Positions 16,138 through 25,088 of a DNA stretch of 48,666 nucleotides are shown here, one piece after another; the stretch's first letter is position 1; every line of letters begins with the position of its first letter. The notes under the pieces are model-generated. The model saw only the letters and a program-made list of their open reading frames with translations, ran no database searches and was not told where the DNA came from. The DNA is taken from positions 1-48,666 of the forward strand of contig CASELH010000013.1 in the NCBI GenBank assembly GCA_949288715.1, written 5' to 3'. Source of the DNA: an uncultured Bacteroides sp. (lineage in GTDB: Bacteria > Bacteroidota > Bacteroidia > Bacteroidales > Bacteroidaceae). A program made the position numbers and the translations under genes.

Positions 16138-17703
16138 TTACAGCACGTAGCCCTTGGCCAGCTCCACGAAGTCGTGCGCCTGTTGGCGCTGCCACTCCTC
16201 GGTCTTGCCGGCCTCGCGGGCCATGATGGCTGCCACCTTGGGTGCCATGGCCATGGCGGCGCGGGCGTCGAGGAAGAGGGCGCGCACGCGGCGTGCCAGC
16301 ACGTCTTCCACCGTCTCGGCCATCTCCTCGCGCACGGCCCAGGCCACGTGGGCACCGGTAAAGGTGTAGCCGGGATGCAGGGGGGCGGCGTATTCGGCAC
16401 ACTCCTGCTCCAGCTGCCTGATGTGGGCCGCGTCGCTGCCATACACGTAGTTCCACGACGTGTCGCCCGTGGGCTTGGCGTAGCCATGTACCTTGAGGTG
16501 CTTGGTGACGCACTCCCGGCGGGGCAGGCCGGCCATCTCCATACCTATATTAATGGCGTCTTCGGCCATTTCGCGGTAGGTAGTCCACTTGCCGCCCGTA
16601 ATGGTGAGCAGGCCCGAAGGCGAGCGGTATATCTTGTGGTTGCGGGATATTTCCTTGGTCTTCTTGCCGTCGGCATCAGTAGGCGCAGCCAGCGGGCGCA
16701 AGCCGGCAAACACGGCCAGCACGTCGGCACGCGTGGGCTTCTGCTCCAGGTATTGGCCGGCCTGGTCCAGTATGAAGTCCACCTCGCTGTCCAGGGCTCG
16801 GGGCTCCAGGGTCTCTTCGTCGAGCGGAGTGTCGGTGGTGCCCAGCACCACCTTGCCGTGCCAGGGCACGCCGAAAAGCACGCGGCCGTCCTTCGTCTTG
16901 GGAATCATCAGCGCCGAGTTTCCGCCCAAAAACTTGCTGTCCACTATGAGGTGCACGCCCTGGCTGGGGCGTATCTTCTTCCGCACCTCGGGGGCATCCA
17001 TCTGCATGATGTTGTCGGCAAACACGCCGGTGGCATTGACAAAGAGCTTGGCGCGGATGGTGTAGTGCTCGCCGCTCAACTGGTCGACCGCCTCCACGCT
17101 GCACAGCTTTCCGTCGGCGCCCTTATTCAGGCTGATTACTTTTACATAGTTCAGGCACAGCCCGCCGTGGTCTACCAGCGTCTGCGCCAAGGTGATGGCC
17201 ATGCGTGCGTCGTCAAACTGCCCGTCGTGGTACACCACCCCGCCCCGCAGGCCTTCGTGCCTGATGCCAGGAATTTCTTTCTTCACCGTCCGCTTGGGCA
17301 AGGGCAGCGAGCGCCCCAGGCCCAACCGCCCGGCCAGCACGTCGTAACACGTCAGCCCCACGGTGTAAAAGGCCTGCTCCCACCAGCGGTAGTTGCCTAT
17401 GATGAAGCGCATGTCTTTCACCAGGTGGGGCGCGTTCTGCCGCATGCGGCCGCGCTCGTGCAGGGCGCCAATCACCATCTGCACATCGCCCTGCGCCAGG
17501 TAGCGCACCCCACCGTGCACCAGCTTGGTGCTGCGGCTCGAAGTGGCCTTGGCAAAGTCGTGCTGCTCCAGCAAAATGGTTTTATACCCACGGCAAGCCG
17601 CATCGACGGCCGTCCCCAATCCGGTGGCACCGCCGCCTATCACCAGCACGTCGCACCGGAAATCCTGCCGGCGGGCTGCTTCCAATATATCTTTTCTTTT
17701 CAT
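16138..17703 (-). CDS. glpD: FAD-dependent glycerol-3-phosphate dehydrogenase
   Basis: 521-residue flavoprotein that oxidises sn-glycerol-3-phosphate to dihydroxyacetone phosphate and passes electrons to the quinone pool at the inner membrane. The Rossmann FAD motif GGGATGLG lies at 23-30, followed by ATSSRSTKLVHGG, a GlpD/GlpA hallmark. The C-terminal domain has FAGLRPL and ITGGKWTTYR, and the all-helical cap is complete. Length fits GlpD-type enzymes; no GlpB or GlpC partner genes are seen nearby. It is the first gene of the minus-strand operon, divergent from the DeoR-family regulator. Confidence 0.95.
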   Translation of the reverse strand: MKRKDILEAARRQDFRCDVLVIGGGATGLGTAVDAACRGYKTILLEQHDFAKATSSRSTKLVHGGVRYLAQGDVQMVIGALHERGRMRQNAPHLVKDMRFIIGNYRWWEQAFYTVGLTCYDVLAGRLGLGRSLPLPKRTVKKEIPGIRHEGLRGGVVYHDGQFDDARMAITLAQTLVDHGGLCLNYVKVISLNKGADGKLCSVEAVDQLSGEHYTIRAKLFVNATGVFADNIMQMDAPEVRKKIRPSQGVHLIVDSKFLGGNSALMIPKTKDGRVLFGVPWHGKVVLGTTDTPLDEETLEPRALDSEVDFILDQAGQYLEQKPTRADVLAVFAGLRPLAAPTDADGKKTKEISRNHKIYRSPSGLLTITGGKWTTYREMAEDAINIGMEMAGLPRRECVTKHLKVHGYAKPTGDTSWNYVYGSDAAHIRQLEQECAEYAAPLHPGYTFTGAHVAWAVREEMAETVEDVLARRVRALFLDARAAMAMAPKVAAIMAREAGKTEEWQRQQAHDFVELAKGYVL

Positions 17704-17756
17704 AGATACAGACTGCTTCTTTACTGATTTCTTCTTATCATAACCCTATTACGCTG

Positions 17757-17764
17757 CAAATATA
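17757..17764 (-). promoter_or_regulatory. -7 box of the glycerol-phosphate operon
   Basis: CAAATATA on the plus strand reads TATATTTG on the minus strand, a perfect TAnnTTTG box 54 bp before the ATG at 17703. The -33 position falls near 17784-17790, at the edge of the inverted repeat at 17788-17812. Confidence 0.65.
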
Positions 17765-17787
17765 TAAAAAGAAAACGATTTATGCAT

Positions 17788-17812
17788 GAAAAGAAATATA
17801 CTTTTTCTTTTC
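17788..17812. promoter_or_regulatory. Candidate DeoR/GlpR operator
   Basis: GAAAAGAAA (17788-17796) and TTTCTTTTC (17804-17812) form a perfect 9-bp inverted repeat with a 7-nt centre. It overlaps the expected -33 region of the operon promoter. A second repeat, AAAACAG/CTGTTTT (17856-17862 and 17875-17881), touches the regulator's own promoter. Operator function is inferred from position. Confidence 0.45.
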
Positions 17813-17882
17813 GTTTCCATTTCAAACCTATTTCAACAAAAAGGGCGATGCACGAAAAACAGTAAGTTTTTCCCCTGTTTTC

Positions 17883-17913
17883 ATTGCAGCGTGGCAACAA
17901 TTCAGTATCTTTG
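17883..17913 (+). promoter_or_regulatory. Promoter of the DeoR-family regulator
   Basis: ATTG at 17883-17886, a 19-bp spacer and TATCTTTG at 17906-17913 match the Bacteroidetes consensus. The ATG at 17929 lies 15 bp further on. Confidence 0.7.
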
Positions 17914-17928
17914 CAAAAAGGATTTCCC

Positions 17929-18693
17929 ATGATTAGCATAGCAGAAAGACATAAATACATCCTTGAATCGCTCAACAAGAAGGGCTTCATCAAGATAAAT
18001 GACATAGCCAAAGAATTGGACGTGACACGTGTCACCATCCGGAAAGACCTGAAATTCCTGGAGGAGAAAGGCCTGCTCTACCGCACGCACGGCAGCGCCA
18101 GCTCCATCAATCCCCTGACGCCGGACATGGCGGTGAACGAGAAAGAGAAAATCAAAAAAGACGAGAAAAAGCGCATCGCCTTGGCCGCCTGCAACCTGAT
18201 AGAAGAAAACGACTCCATCATCATAGCCTCCGGCTCGACGGTGCACACCTTTGCCGAGTGCATCCCACCCTCCAGCCACCTCACCGTAGTAACGGCCTCA
18301 CTGAAAATAGCCATGATGCTCAACGAGTTGCCCGACGTAGAGGTCTACCAGCTGGGAGGCATCGTGCGCAAGAACTCCTTCTCCGTGGTAGGCGATTACG
18401 CCACCTCGTTCTTCAACACCATAACCTGCTCCAAACTCTTTCTGGGCGTGGACGGCATCGACCTGGAATATGGCATCACCAACTCCAATATGGGAGAAGC
18501 GCAGCTCAACCGCATCATGATGGACGCCTCCCTGCGCACCATCATTCTGGCCGACTCGTCGAAGTTTGGCAAACGGGGCTTCGGCAAGATATGCAACCTG
18601 GAGCAGATAGACGTCATCATAACCGACTCGGGCATCTCCGACTCCATAGCCAGGTCCATAGAGGAAATGGGCATCGAGCTGATCATAGTGTAA
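17929..18693 (+). CDS. glpR: DeoR-family transcriptional regulator (GlpR-like)
   Basis: 254-residue regulator with an N-terminal winged helix-turn-helix (about residues 6-57; INDIAKELDVTRVTIRKDL is the recognition region with the DeoR signature) and a C-terminal DeoRC sugar-phosphate sensor domain (IASGSTV, LGGIVRKNSFSVVG, LGVDGID, DSSKFGKRGF). Such proteins repress catabolic genes and are released by a phosphorylated substrate. Its divergent position next to the G3P dehydrogenase operon makes it the likely glp repressor. ATG 17929 is chosen because the longer frame starts inside the promoter. Confidence 0.9.
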   Translation: MISIAERHKYILESLNKKGFIKINDIAKELDVTRVTIRKDLKFLEEKGLLYRTHGSASSINPLTPDMAVNEKEKIKKDEKKRIALAACNLIEENDSIIIASGSTVHTFAECIPPSSHLTVVTASLKIAMMLNELPDVEVYQLGGIVRKNSFSVVGDYATSFFNTITCSKLFLGVDGIDLEYGITNSNMGEAQLNRIMMDASLRTIILADSSKFGKRGFGKICNLEQIDVIITDSGISDSIARSIEEMGIELIIV

Positions 18694-18811
18694 CTTCGCT
18701 CCCCCTCCGGCAGTAACATTTTTTCTTTGTCACACTTCCTTATTTCTTTTTACGACGGCCCTACATATTATAATATGGTGGAGAAGCCTCGTTTTCATTC
18801 CTCCCATCCCA

Positions 18812-18857
18812 TGCGTTTCATTCTGTAACACGAATGAAACGCTTTTGTTTTCTTTTC
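18812..18857 (+). terminator. Intrinsic terminator after the DeoR-family regulator
   Basis: An 11-bp stem GCGTTTCATTC / GAATGAAACGC (18813-18823 with 18832-18842) with an 8-nt loop is followed by a T-rich run. It lies 120 bp after the regulator stop. Confidence 0.75.
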
Positions 18858-19015
18858 TTCATATAACCGCAATCTTTTAGTCATACAATGTTTCTTTCTT
18901 TGCACCAAAATTAGGGGAAAGAACTGCGATACGAAAAAACAAGAGGCTAAACAAAGAAGAAATATTTCTTTTTGAGGTCGAAAACGGAAACAAAAAGAAA
19001 AATTTCCTTGTTTTA

Positions 19016-19047
19016 TTTGCTTCTTTAATTTTTTAAATGTATGTTTG
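19016..19047 (+). promoter_or_regulatory. Promoter of the GH3/PUL transcript
   Basis: TTTG at 19016-19019, a 20-bp spacer and TATGTTTG at 19040-19047 match the consensus very well. It implies a 5' leader of roughly 125 nt before the ATG at 19179. The rest of the gap 18858-19015 is AT-rich with no gene seen. Confidence 0.75.
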
Positions 19048-19178
19048 TGCCATCAAATGAAAAACATAAAAGTATCATAAGAAAACTGAATGGCCAACAA
19101 GGCTTTTCTATCGTTGTTTTTCTTGAAACCCGGAGAACGCTGAAACGAAATATAAGTTTTCAAATAATACGCAACACT

Positions 19179-21821
19179 ATGAAAAGGCTTTTGCTCAACA
19201 CATGCTTAGGCAGCCTGCTGGTATTGACCATATCGGCCTGCGGTCCGCGCACTTCAGAACCATACAAAGACCTTAGCCTTAGTTTTGAGGAGCGCACCGA
19301 AGACCTCGTCTCACGCATGACACTGGACGAGAAAATCACCATGCTGCGCTACGGCTCACCGGCCATAGACCGCCTGGGAGTGCCTGCCTACAACTTCTGG
19401 AACGAATGCCTGCACGGGGTGGCCCGCTCCGAAGCCACCGTGTTCCCGCAAGCCATAGGCATGGCGGCCATGTGGGATACGGACGAAATGTTCCGCATAG
19501 CCGACGCCATCTCGGACGAGGCAAGAGCCAAATACCAGGAATACTCCTCGCGCGGCAAGCGTGGCATGTATCAAGGACTGACGTACTGGACACCCAACAT
19601 CAACATCTTCCGCGACCCGCGCTGGGGACGAGGCATGGAGACCTACGGCGAAGACCCCTACCTGACGGCTGAACTGGCCATCCCCTTCGTAAAAGGATTG
19701 CAGGGAGACGACGACAAGTACTATAAAGTGATTGCCACCGCCAAGCACTTTGCCGTACACAGCGGCCCGGAGGCTACGCGCCACTCGGCCGACGTGTGGC
19801 CCAGCGACTACGACCTGGCAGAGACCTACACGCCCCACTTCAAGCGGGTGGTTCAAGAAGGAGGAGTCTACTCCGTAATGTGCGCCTACCAGAGCCTGCG
19901 CGGCGCGCCCTGCTGCGGCAGCAAATTTCTGGACAACCTGCTGCGCAACGAGTGGGGATTCAAAGGCTTCGTGGTGTCGGACTGCGGAGCCGTGCGTGAC
20001 ATCCATCAGGAGAACGGGCACCATATAGTGGACACTCCCGAAGAGGCGGCGGCCATGGCCGTAAAGTCGGGCACCGATCTGGAGTGTGGCAGCACCGTGC
20101 TGCACCTGCGCAAAGCCGTAGAGAAAGGACTGATTACCGAACAGGAACTGGACGTGGCCGTAAAGCGCGTCATGCTGGCACGCATGAAACTCGGCCAGTT
20201 CGACCCCGATGACAAGGTGCCTTATACCCGCATCCCCTTCAGCGTGGTAAACAGCAAGGAGCATCAAGACCTGGCGCTCGAAGCCGCCCGGAAGTCCATC
20301 GTGCTGCTGAAAAACGAGAACGGCGTGCTTCCGCTCGACAAGGGCATCAAGCATGTTGCTGTCATCGGCCCCAACGCCGACGACCTCGAAGTGCTGCTGG
20401 GCAACTACAGCGGTTGGCCTCTCGACCCGGTCACCCCGCTGAGAGGCATCCGCGAAAAGCTTCCCCAAGCCAACGTGACTTTTGCCCAAGGTTGCACCTT
20501 GGCCGAAAACTTCCCCTACTTCAGCACGGTGCCCGATGCACGCCTGTACACCGACTCCACGCTGGCACATCAAGGGCTGCAAGCCGAATATTACGATAAC
20601 ATAGAATGGGAAGGCCGGCCGCTGCACCAACGTGTGGACAGAAACATCGACTTCGAGTGGAAGACCACCGCACCATTCAGCGACATGAAGTATGACCAAT
20701 TCTCTGTGCGCTGGACAGGCTACCTCGTTCCGGAAGTTTCGGGGAAATATGCCTTAGGCGGAGAGGGATACTCGGGCTTCAAGTTCTACCTGAACGACTC
20801 GCTACTCACCCAATGGCAAAGCCTGCACCACCCGCGCAAAGAATACAAGTGGGTAAACCTCGAAGCAGGAAAGCCCTATAAAATCCGCGTGGAATACTTC
20901 CAGGACAACACCGAATATGCCATCATGCGCATGCTGTGGGACACGCCCAAACCCGACCTGAAAGCAGAGGCCATCCGGGTAGCCAAGGAGGCGGATGCCG
21001 TCATCCTGTGCATGGGCCTCAGCCCGCTGCTGGAGGGTGAAGAGATGAACGTGCAAGTGCCCGGCTTCGAGAAGGGCGACCGCAAAGACATCAAGCTGCC
21101 CGCCACGCAAACCGAACTGATACAAGCCATCTGCCAGCTGGGCAAGCCAACCGTGTTGGTATTGCTCAACGGCAGTGCCCTAGCCTTCAACTGGGAAGCA
21201 CAGCATGTGCCTGCCATCGTGGAAGCCTGGTATCCCGGGCAAGCCGGCGGAACGGCATTGGCCGACGTACTGTTTGGCGACTATAATCCGGCAGGACGGC
21301 TGCCCGTCACCTTCTACCGTTCCATCGACCAGATTCCGGCCTTTGAGAACTACGACATGGCAGGGAAGACTTACCGCTACTTCGAAGGCACGCCCCTCTA
21401 TCCCTTTGGTTACGGGCTGAGCTACTCTACCTTCCGCTACGACGATTTGCAGGTACCCGCCACCCTGCAGGCAGGCGACAGCCTCCGGGCCAGCATTAAA
21501 GTAACCAACACAAGTCAACGCGACGGCGACGAAGTGGTGCAATTGTACGTCAGCTTGCGCAATACCGGCTTGAAGGTTCCCCTGCGTTCCCTGCAAGGAT
21601 TCAAGCGGATACACCTGAAGGCGGGACAAAGCCAGACCGTATCTTTCACCCTGCAACCGAGCCAGATGGCCGGACGCGACGAAAACAACGCACCGATGGT
21701 AACCGCCGGCCTGTTGTCCGTCTACATCGGAGGCGGACAACCGGTTCCGCAAGCAAAGGCCGGCGCAAACGGCATGGCAAAGGATGTGCAAATAACAGGG
21801 GACACCTATTTCATAAAGTAA
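19179..21821 (+). CDS. GH3 beta-glycosidase lipoprotein with PA14 domain
   Basis: 880-residue glycoside hydrolase family 3 enzyme. A lipoprotein signal ends TISAC (Cys about residue 21), so it is exported and anchored. The N-terminal barrel contains DPRWGRGMETYGEDPY and KHFAVHSGPE; the catalytic nucleophile is Asp268 in VVSDCGA, the SDCGA form typical of xylosidase-type GH3 enzymes. The second domain contains a PA14 insertion (about residues 465-600) and then LEGEEMNV, which probably holds the acid/base Glu. A fibronectin-III-like C-terminus follows. I chose ATG 19179; the longer frame to 19041 runs back into the promoter. It lies 137 bp upstream of susC. Beta-xylosidase, beta-glucosidase or arabinofuranosidase activity are all possible. 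Confidence 0.93.
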   Translation: MKRLLLNTCLGSLLVLTISACGPRTSEPYKDLSLSFEERTEDLVSRMTLDEKITMLRYGSPAIDRLGVPAYNFWNECLHGVARSEATVFPQAIGMAAMWDTDEMFRIADAISDEARAKYQEYSSRGKRGMYQGLTYWTPNINIFRDPRWGRGMETYGEDPYLTAELAIPFVKGLQGDDDKYYKVIATAKHFAVHSGPEATRHSADVWPSDYDLAETYTPHFKRVVQEGGVYSVMCAYQSLRGAPCCGSKFLDNLLRNEWGFKGFVVSDCGAVRDIHQENGHHIVDTPEEAAAMAVKSGTDLECGSTVLHLRKAVEKGLITEQELDVAVKRVMLARMKLGQFDPDDKVPYTRIPFSVVNSKEHQDLALEAARKSIVLLKNENGVLPLDKGIKHVAVIGPNADDLEVLLGNYSGWPLDPVTPLRGIREKLPQANVTFAQGCTLAENFPYFSTVPDARLYTDSTLAHQGLQAEYYDNIEWEGRPLHQRVDRNIDFEWKTTAPFSDMKYDQFSVRWTGYLVPEVSGKYALGGEGYSGFKFYLNDSLLTQWQSLHHPRKEYKWVNLEAGKPYKIRVEYFQDNTEYAIMRMLWDTPKPDLKAEAIRVAKEADAVILCMGLSPLLEGEEMNVQVPGFEKGDRKDIKLPATQTELIQAICQLGKPTVLVLLNGSALAFNWEAQHVPAIVEAWYPGQAGGTALADVLFGDYNPAGRLPVTFYRSIDQIPAFENYDMAGKTYRYFEGTPLYPFGYGLSYSTFRYDDLQVPATLQAGDSLRASIKVTNTSQRDGDEVVQLYVSLRNTGLKVPLRSLQGFKRIHLKAGQSQTVSFTLQPSQMAGRDENNAPMVTAGLLSVYIGGGQPVPQAKAGANGMAKDVQITGDTYFIK

Positions 21822-21858
21822 CTTCTAACCTATTACATAAAACAACAGAATAGATGCT

Positions 21859-21875
21859 TTTGCACGATATGCAAA
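21859..21875. promoter_or_regulatory. Inverted repeat upstream of susC
   Basis: TTTGCA and TGCAAA form a perfect 6-bp inverted repeat with a 5-nt centre, 83 bp before the susC start. A further hairpin (CCTC...GAGG around TTGCGCAA) lies near 21890-21910 without a T-tract. Either could be regulatory; function is unknown. Confidence 0.3.
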
Positions 21876-21958
21876 GATTGTTCCTCCTTGCGCAAGCGAG
21901 GCCTATTGTGAGAATACAAATGAGAAAAATTATGTTTTACCGAATGATTTAAAAAAGT

Positions 21959-24900
21959 ATGAAACTGCATGAAAAAGACGAATGCCTATCCTTGCGGAAG
22001 ACATTCAGGGTTGCACAGTATTCGCTCGCATTCCTGCTTTGCGGGACGCTGAGCGCATACGCCTCGCCCAAGTACTCAATGACACAGCCGGACACCCGCC
22101 AAGCCGACGAAGTGATGCAAACCATCAGAGTCACCGGCAAGGTAGTGGATGAAGCCGGAGTAGCTGTCATCGGCGCAAACGTCTCTGTAAAAGGGACTAC
22201 CAACGGAGCCATTACCGACGTTAACGGCGACTTCTCCCTACAGGTGCCGATGAACTCCACGCTGTCTATCTCCTACATCGGCTATCTGACACAGGAAGTG
22301 AAGGTGACCAGCAGCCAGCCGCTGCGCATCGTCATCAAGGAAGATGCCCAGAATCTGGAGGAACTGGTCGTTATCGGTTACGGCACGATGAAGAAGAAAG
22401 ACCTGATGGGCGCTACCACCGGAGTAGCCGGCGACAACCTGTCCACCAACTCGAACATCTCCGTGGGAGGAGCCTTGCAGGGCAAGATGTCCGGTATCTC
22501 CATCATGAGCCAAGGCGGTTTCCCGGGCGCTGAGACTAACATCAACATCCGCGGTATCGGTACTTTCGGCAGCGGCGACTCGGCCCCGCTGGTCGTCATC
22601 GACGGTGTGCCCGTGGACCAAGGCTTTGAAACGCTGAACCCCAGCGATATCGAAAGCGTAAGCGTACTGAAGGACGCCTCGTCGGCAGCCATCTACGGCT
22701 CGCGTGCAGCCAATGGCGTCATCCTGGTCACCACCAAAAAAGGCGGCACCGGAAAGGCCAAACTGAACATCAATGCCACTGTCGGCATCCAGTCGCCCAT
22801 GCACATGATGGAATTGCTGAATGCCACCGAATTCGTATCTGCCATCCAGGAGATGCGCGACAACTACAACGCCATCAACCCGGGCACCACGACACCGGCC
22901 ACCACCAACTACGACGGCCTCGACCCGAAATCCTTCGGCAAAGGCACCAACTGGGGCGACTACATTTATGACTCGGCTCCTACCTACAACATCAACGCCA
23001 GTGTAAGCGGCGGAAGCGACAACATGAACTACTACCTGTCCGGCGAATTCCTGAGCCAGGAAGGTATCGCCATCAACACCGACTACAAGAAAGCATCGTT
23101 GCGCGCCAACCTGGAAGGCAAAATAAACTCGCGCCTCACCATAGGCAACAACGTGCACATGGCCTACCGCTTCACCAAAGGCGATGCCGGAAACCGCTAC
23201 TCCGACGTCATCTTCAACGCACCGGTTATCCCGGCTTACGATGAAGACGGCAGCTACGGCGAGCCCAACACCTCGCTGACAGGCTCAAAGAACGCCATGG
23301 CCGAAGTGGCCTGGAACACGCCCACCAACAGCAACTACCGCGTGATGGACAACCTGTTCCTGGAATTCAAGTTCACCGACTGGCTGAAGTTCCGCTTCCA
23401 GGGCGGCATCGACATGGTGTACAACGAATACAAACTGTTCAGCCCCACTTACAACGACGGCGGACAGACCAACGCGCAGAACTCGTACACCGAGACCCGC
23501 TCCAAAGACTTCATGTGGGTGACGGACTACCTGCTCTACTTCGACAAGACCTTCGGCGACCACACCATCAACGCCATGGGCGGCTTCTCGCAACAGCTGT
23601 TCTCGTACGACAACATGAGCGGAACGGCCAAAGACTACGTGTCTGAGGTAGACAACATGCACGTGTTCGACGGCGGTACCAATGCCACCGAACGCGAACT
23701 GAGCGGCGGCCGGCAAGAGCTGGCGCTGGCTTCATGGTTCGGCCGCATCAACTACGACTACAAAGGCCGCTACCTGTTCTCCTTCAACCTGCGTGCCGAC
23801 GGTTCTTCACGCTTCAAGGGCGACAACCGCTGGGGCGTATTCCCGTCACTCTCGGCCGGATGGCGCATCTCGGAAGAAAACTTCTTCAACGTGGATCCCA
23901 TCAGTAACCTCAAGGTACGTGCTTCGTGGGGACAGCTGGGCAACCAGTCCATCGGCTCCTACTACCCCACCGTGGCATCCGTAGGCAAGCAGAACGTAGT
24001 GTTCGGTCCGTCTGCCGACAACCAGATTCTCTACGCCGGCTACAGCCAGACCGCCCTGGGCAACCCCAGCCTGAAGTGGGAGACGACCACCGTGACCAAC
24101 ATCGGTGTTGACCTGGGCTTCTTCAACAACAGCCTGAACGTTACGGCCGACTACTTCATAAAGAACACCGACGGCATCTTGCGCTCCATGGTATTGCCTC
24201 CTTCGGTGGGCCTCACCGCTCCCAACATGAACTACGCCGAGGTGCAGAACCGTGGTTTCGAATTGGAAATAGGCTACAACGGCAAGGTGCGCGACTTCCA
24301 GTACAACATCTCCGGAAACGTATCCTTCCTGCACAACGAAATCAAGAAGCTGAGCTCCGGCGTCAATGAAGAAGTCATCGACATAGGCTGCTACGGCGGT
24401 GTCACCATCAACCGCGTAGGCGAACCCATCAGCGCCCTCTACGGCTACAAGACCGACGGCCTCATCACCACGCAGGAAGAAGCCGACCAGTACAAGGCCA
24501 TGGGACAAGGCAACGCCAAGATTGGACGCTTGAAGTACGTAGATACCAACAAAGACGGTGTCATCGACGGCGACGACCGCGTCATCCTGGGCAGCTACAT
24601 ACCGAAGGTAACCGCAGGCCTCACACTGGGCGCCTCGTGGAAGGGCTTCGACTTCAACACCGTGTTCACCGGAGTATTCGGCCGCACGCAGCACTCGCCC
24701 ATGAGCTACCAGAACCGCTTCCCCAACCGCAACATCAGCCGCAAGTGGTATGACAACCGCTGGACGCTGGGCTCTGACCCCGAAGGCAAATACCCCCTCA
24801 TGATTCAGAGCGAAAGCTACGAGGAAATGACCGACCTGATGGCCATGAACACGTCCTACGTGAAGATGAAATCCATCACCATAGGCTACACCCACAACTT

Positions 24901-25075
24901 CAAGGACTGGAAGGCACGCATCTTCCTGTCGGGTGAAAACCTGTTTGCCATCACCAGCGACGAGTTCGACGGCTTCGACCCCGAAAACGGTACCTCGGTA
25001 GGCCACTACACCAACTGGGGCGACGACTTCCCGACACCGAGAATTTTCATGATTGGAGTGAACTTAACTTTATAA
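21959..25075 (+). CDS. susC: SusC-like TonB-dependent transporter
   Basis: 1038-residue outer-membrane importer of oligosaccharides, driven by TonB-ExbBD. After a signal peptide (roughly residues 1-35) comes a carboxypeptidase-regulatory-like domain (VTGKVVDEAGVAVIGANVSV), the TonB-box-like region EELVVIGYGTMKKKDL, a plug domain (NINIRGIGTFG, PLVVIDGVP, VSVLKDASSAAIYGSRAANG), and a 22-strand barrel ending in FMIGVNLTL with a terminal hydrophobic residue. The paired susD gene follows after 13 bp. No FecR/sigma or hybrid sensor gene is nearby, so control must lie elsewhere or in the leader. Confidence 0.96.
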   Translation: MKLHEKDECLSLRKTFRVAQYSLAFLLCGTLSAYASPKYSMTQPDTRQADEVMQTIRVTGKVVDEAGVAVIGANVSVKGTTNGAITDVNGDFSLQVPMNSTLSISYIGYLTQEVKVTSSQPLRIVIKEDAQNLEELVVIGYGTMKKKDLMGATTGVAGDNLSTNSNISVGGALQGKMSGISIMSQGGFPGAETNINIRGIGTFGSGDSAPLVVIDGVPVDQGFETLNPSDIESVSVLKDASSAAIYGSRAANGVILVTTKKGGTGKAKLNINATVGIQSPMHMMELLNATEFVSAIQEMRDNYNAINPGTTTPATTNYDGLDPKSFGKGTNWGDYIYDSAPTYNINASVSGGSDNMNYYLSGEFLSQEGIAINTDYKKASLRANLEGKINSRLTIGNNVHMAYRFTKGDAGNRYSDVIFNAPVIPAYDEDGSYGEPNTSLTGSKNAMAEVAWNTPTNSNYRVMDNLFLEFKFTDWLKFRFQGGIDMVYNEYKLFSPTYNDGGQTNAQNSYTETRSKDFMWVTDYLLYFDKTFGDHTINAMGGFSQQLFSYDNMSGTAKDYVSEVDNMHVFDGGTNATERELSGGRQELALASWFGRINYDYKGRYLFSFNLRADGSSRFKGDNRWGVFPSLSAGWRISEENFFNVDPISNLKVRASWGQLGNQSIGSYYPTVASVGKQNVVFGPSADNQILYAGYSQTALGNPSLKWETTTVTNIGVDLGFFNNSLNVTADYFIKNTDGILRSMVLPPSVGLTAPNMNYAEVQNRGFELEIGYNGKVRDFQYNISGNVSFLHNEIKKLSSGVNEEVIDIGCYGGVTINRVGEPISALYGYKTDGLITTQEEADQYKAMGQGNAKIGRLKYVDTNKDGVIDGDDRVILGSYIPKVTAGLTLGASWKGFDFNTVFTGVFGRTQHSPMSYQNRFPNRNISRKWYDNRWTLGSDPEGKYPLMIQSESYEEMTDLMAMNTSYVKMKSITIGYTHNFKDWKARIFLSGENLFAITSDEFDGFDPENGTSVGHYTNWGDDFPTPRIFMIGVNLTL

Positions 25076-25088
25076 CAACAAGAAGACA

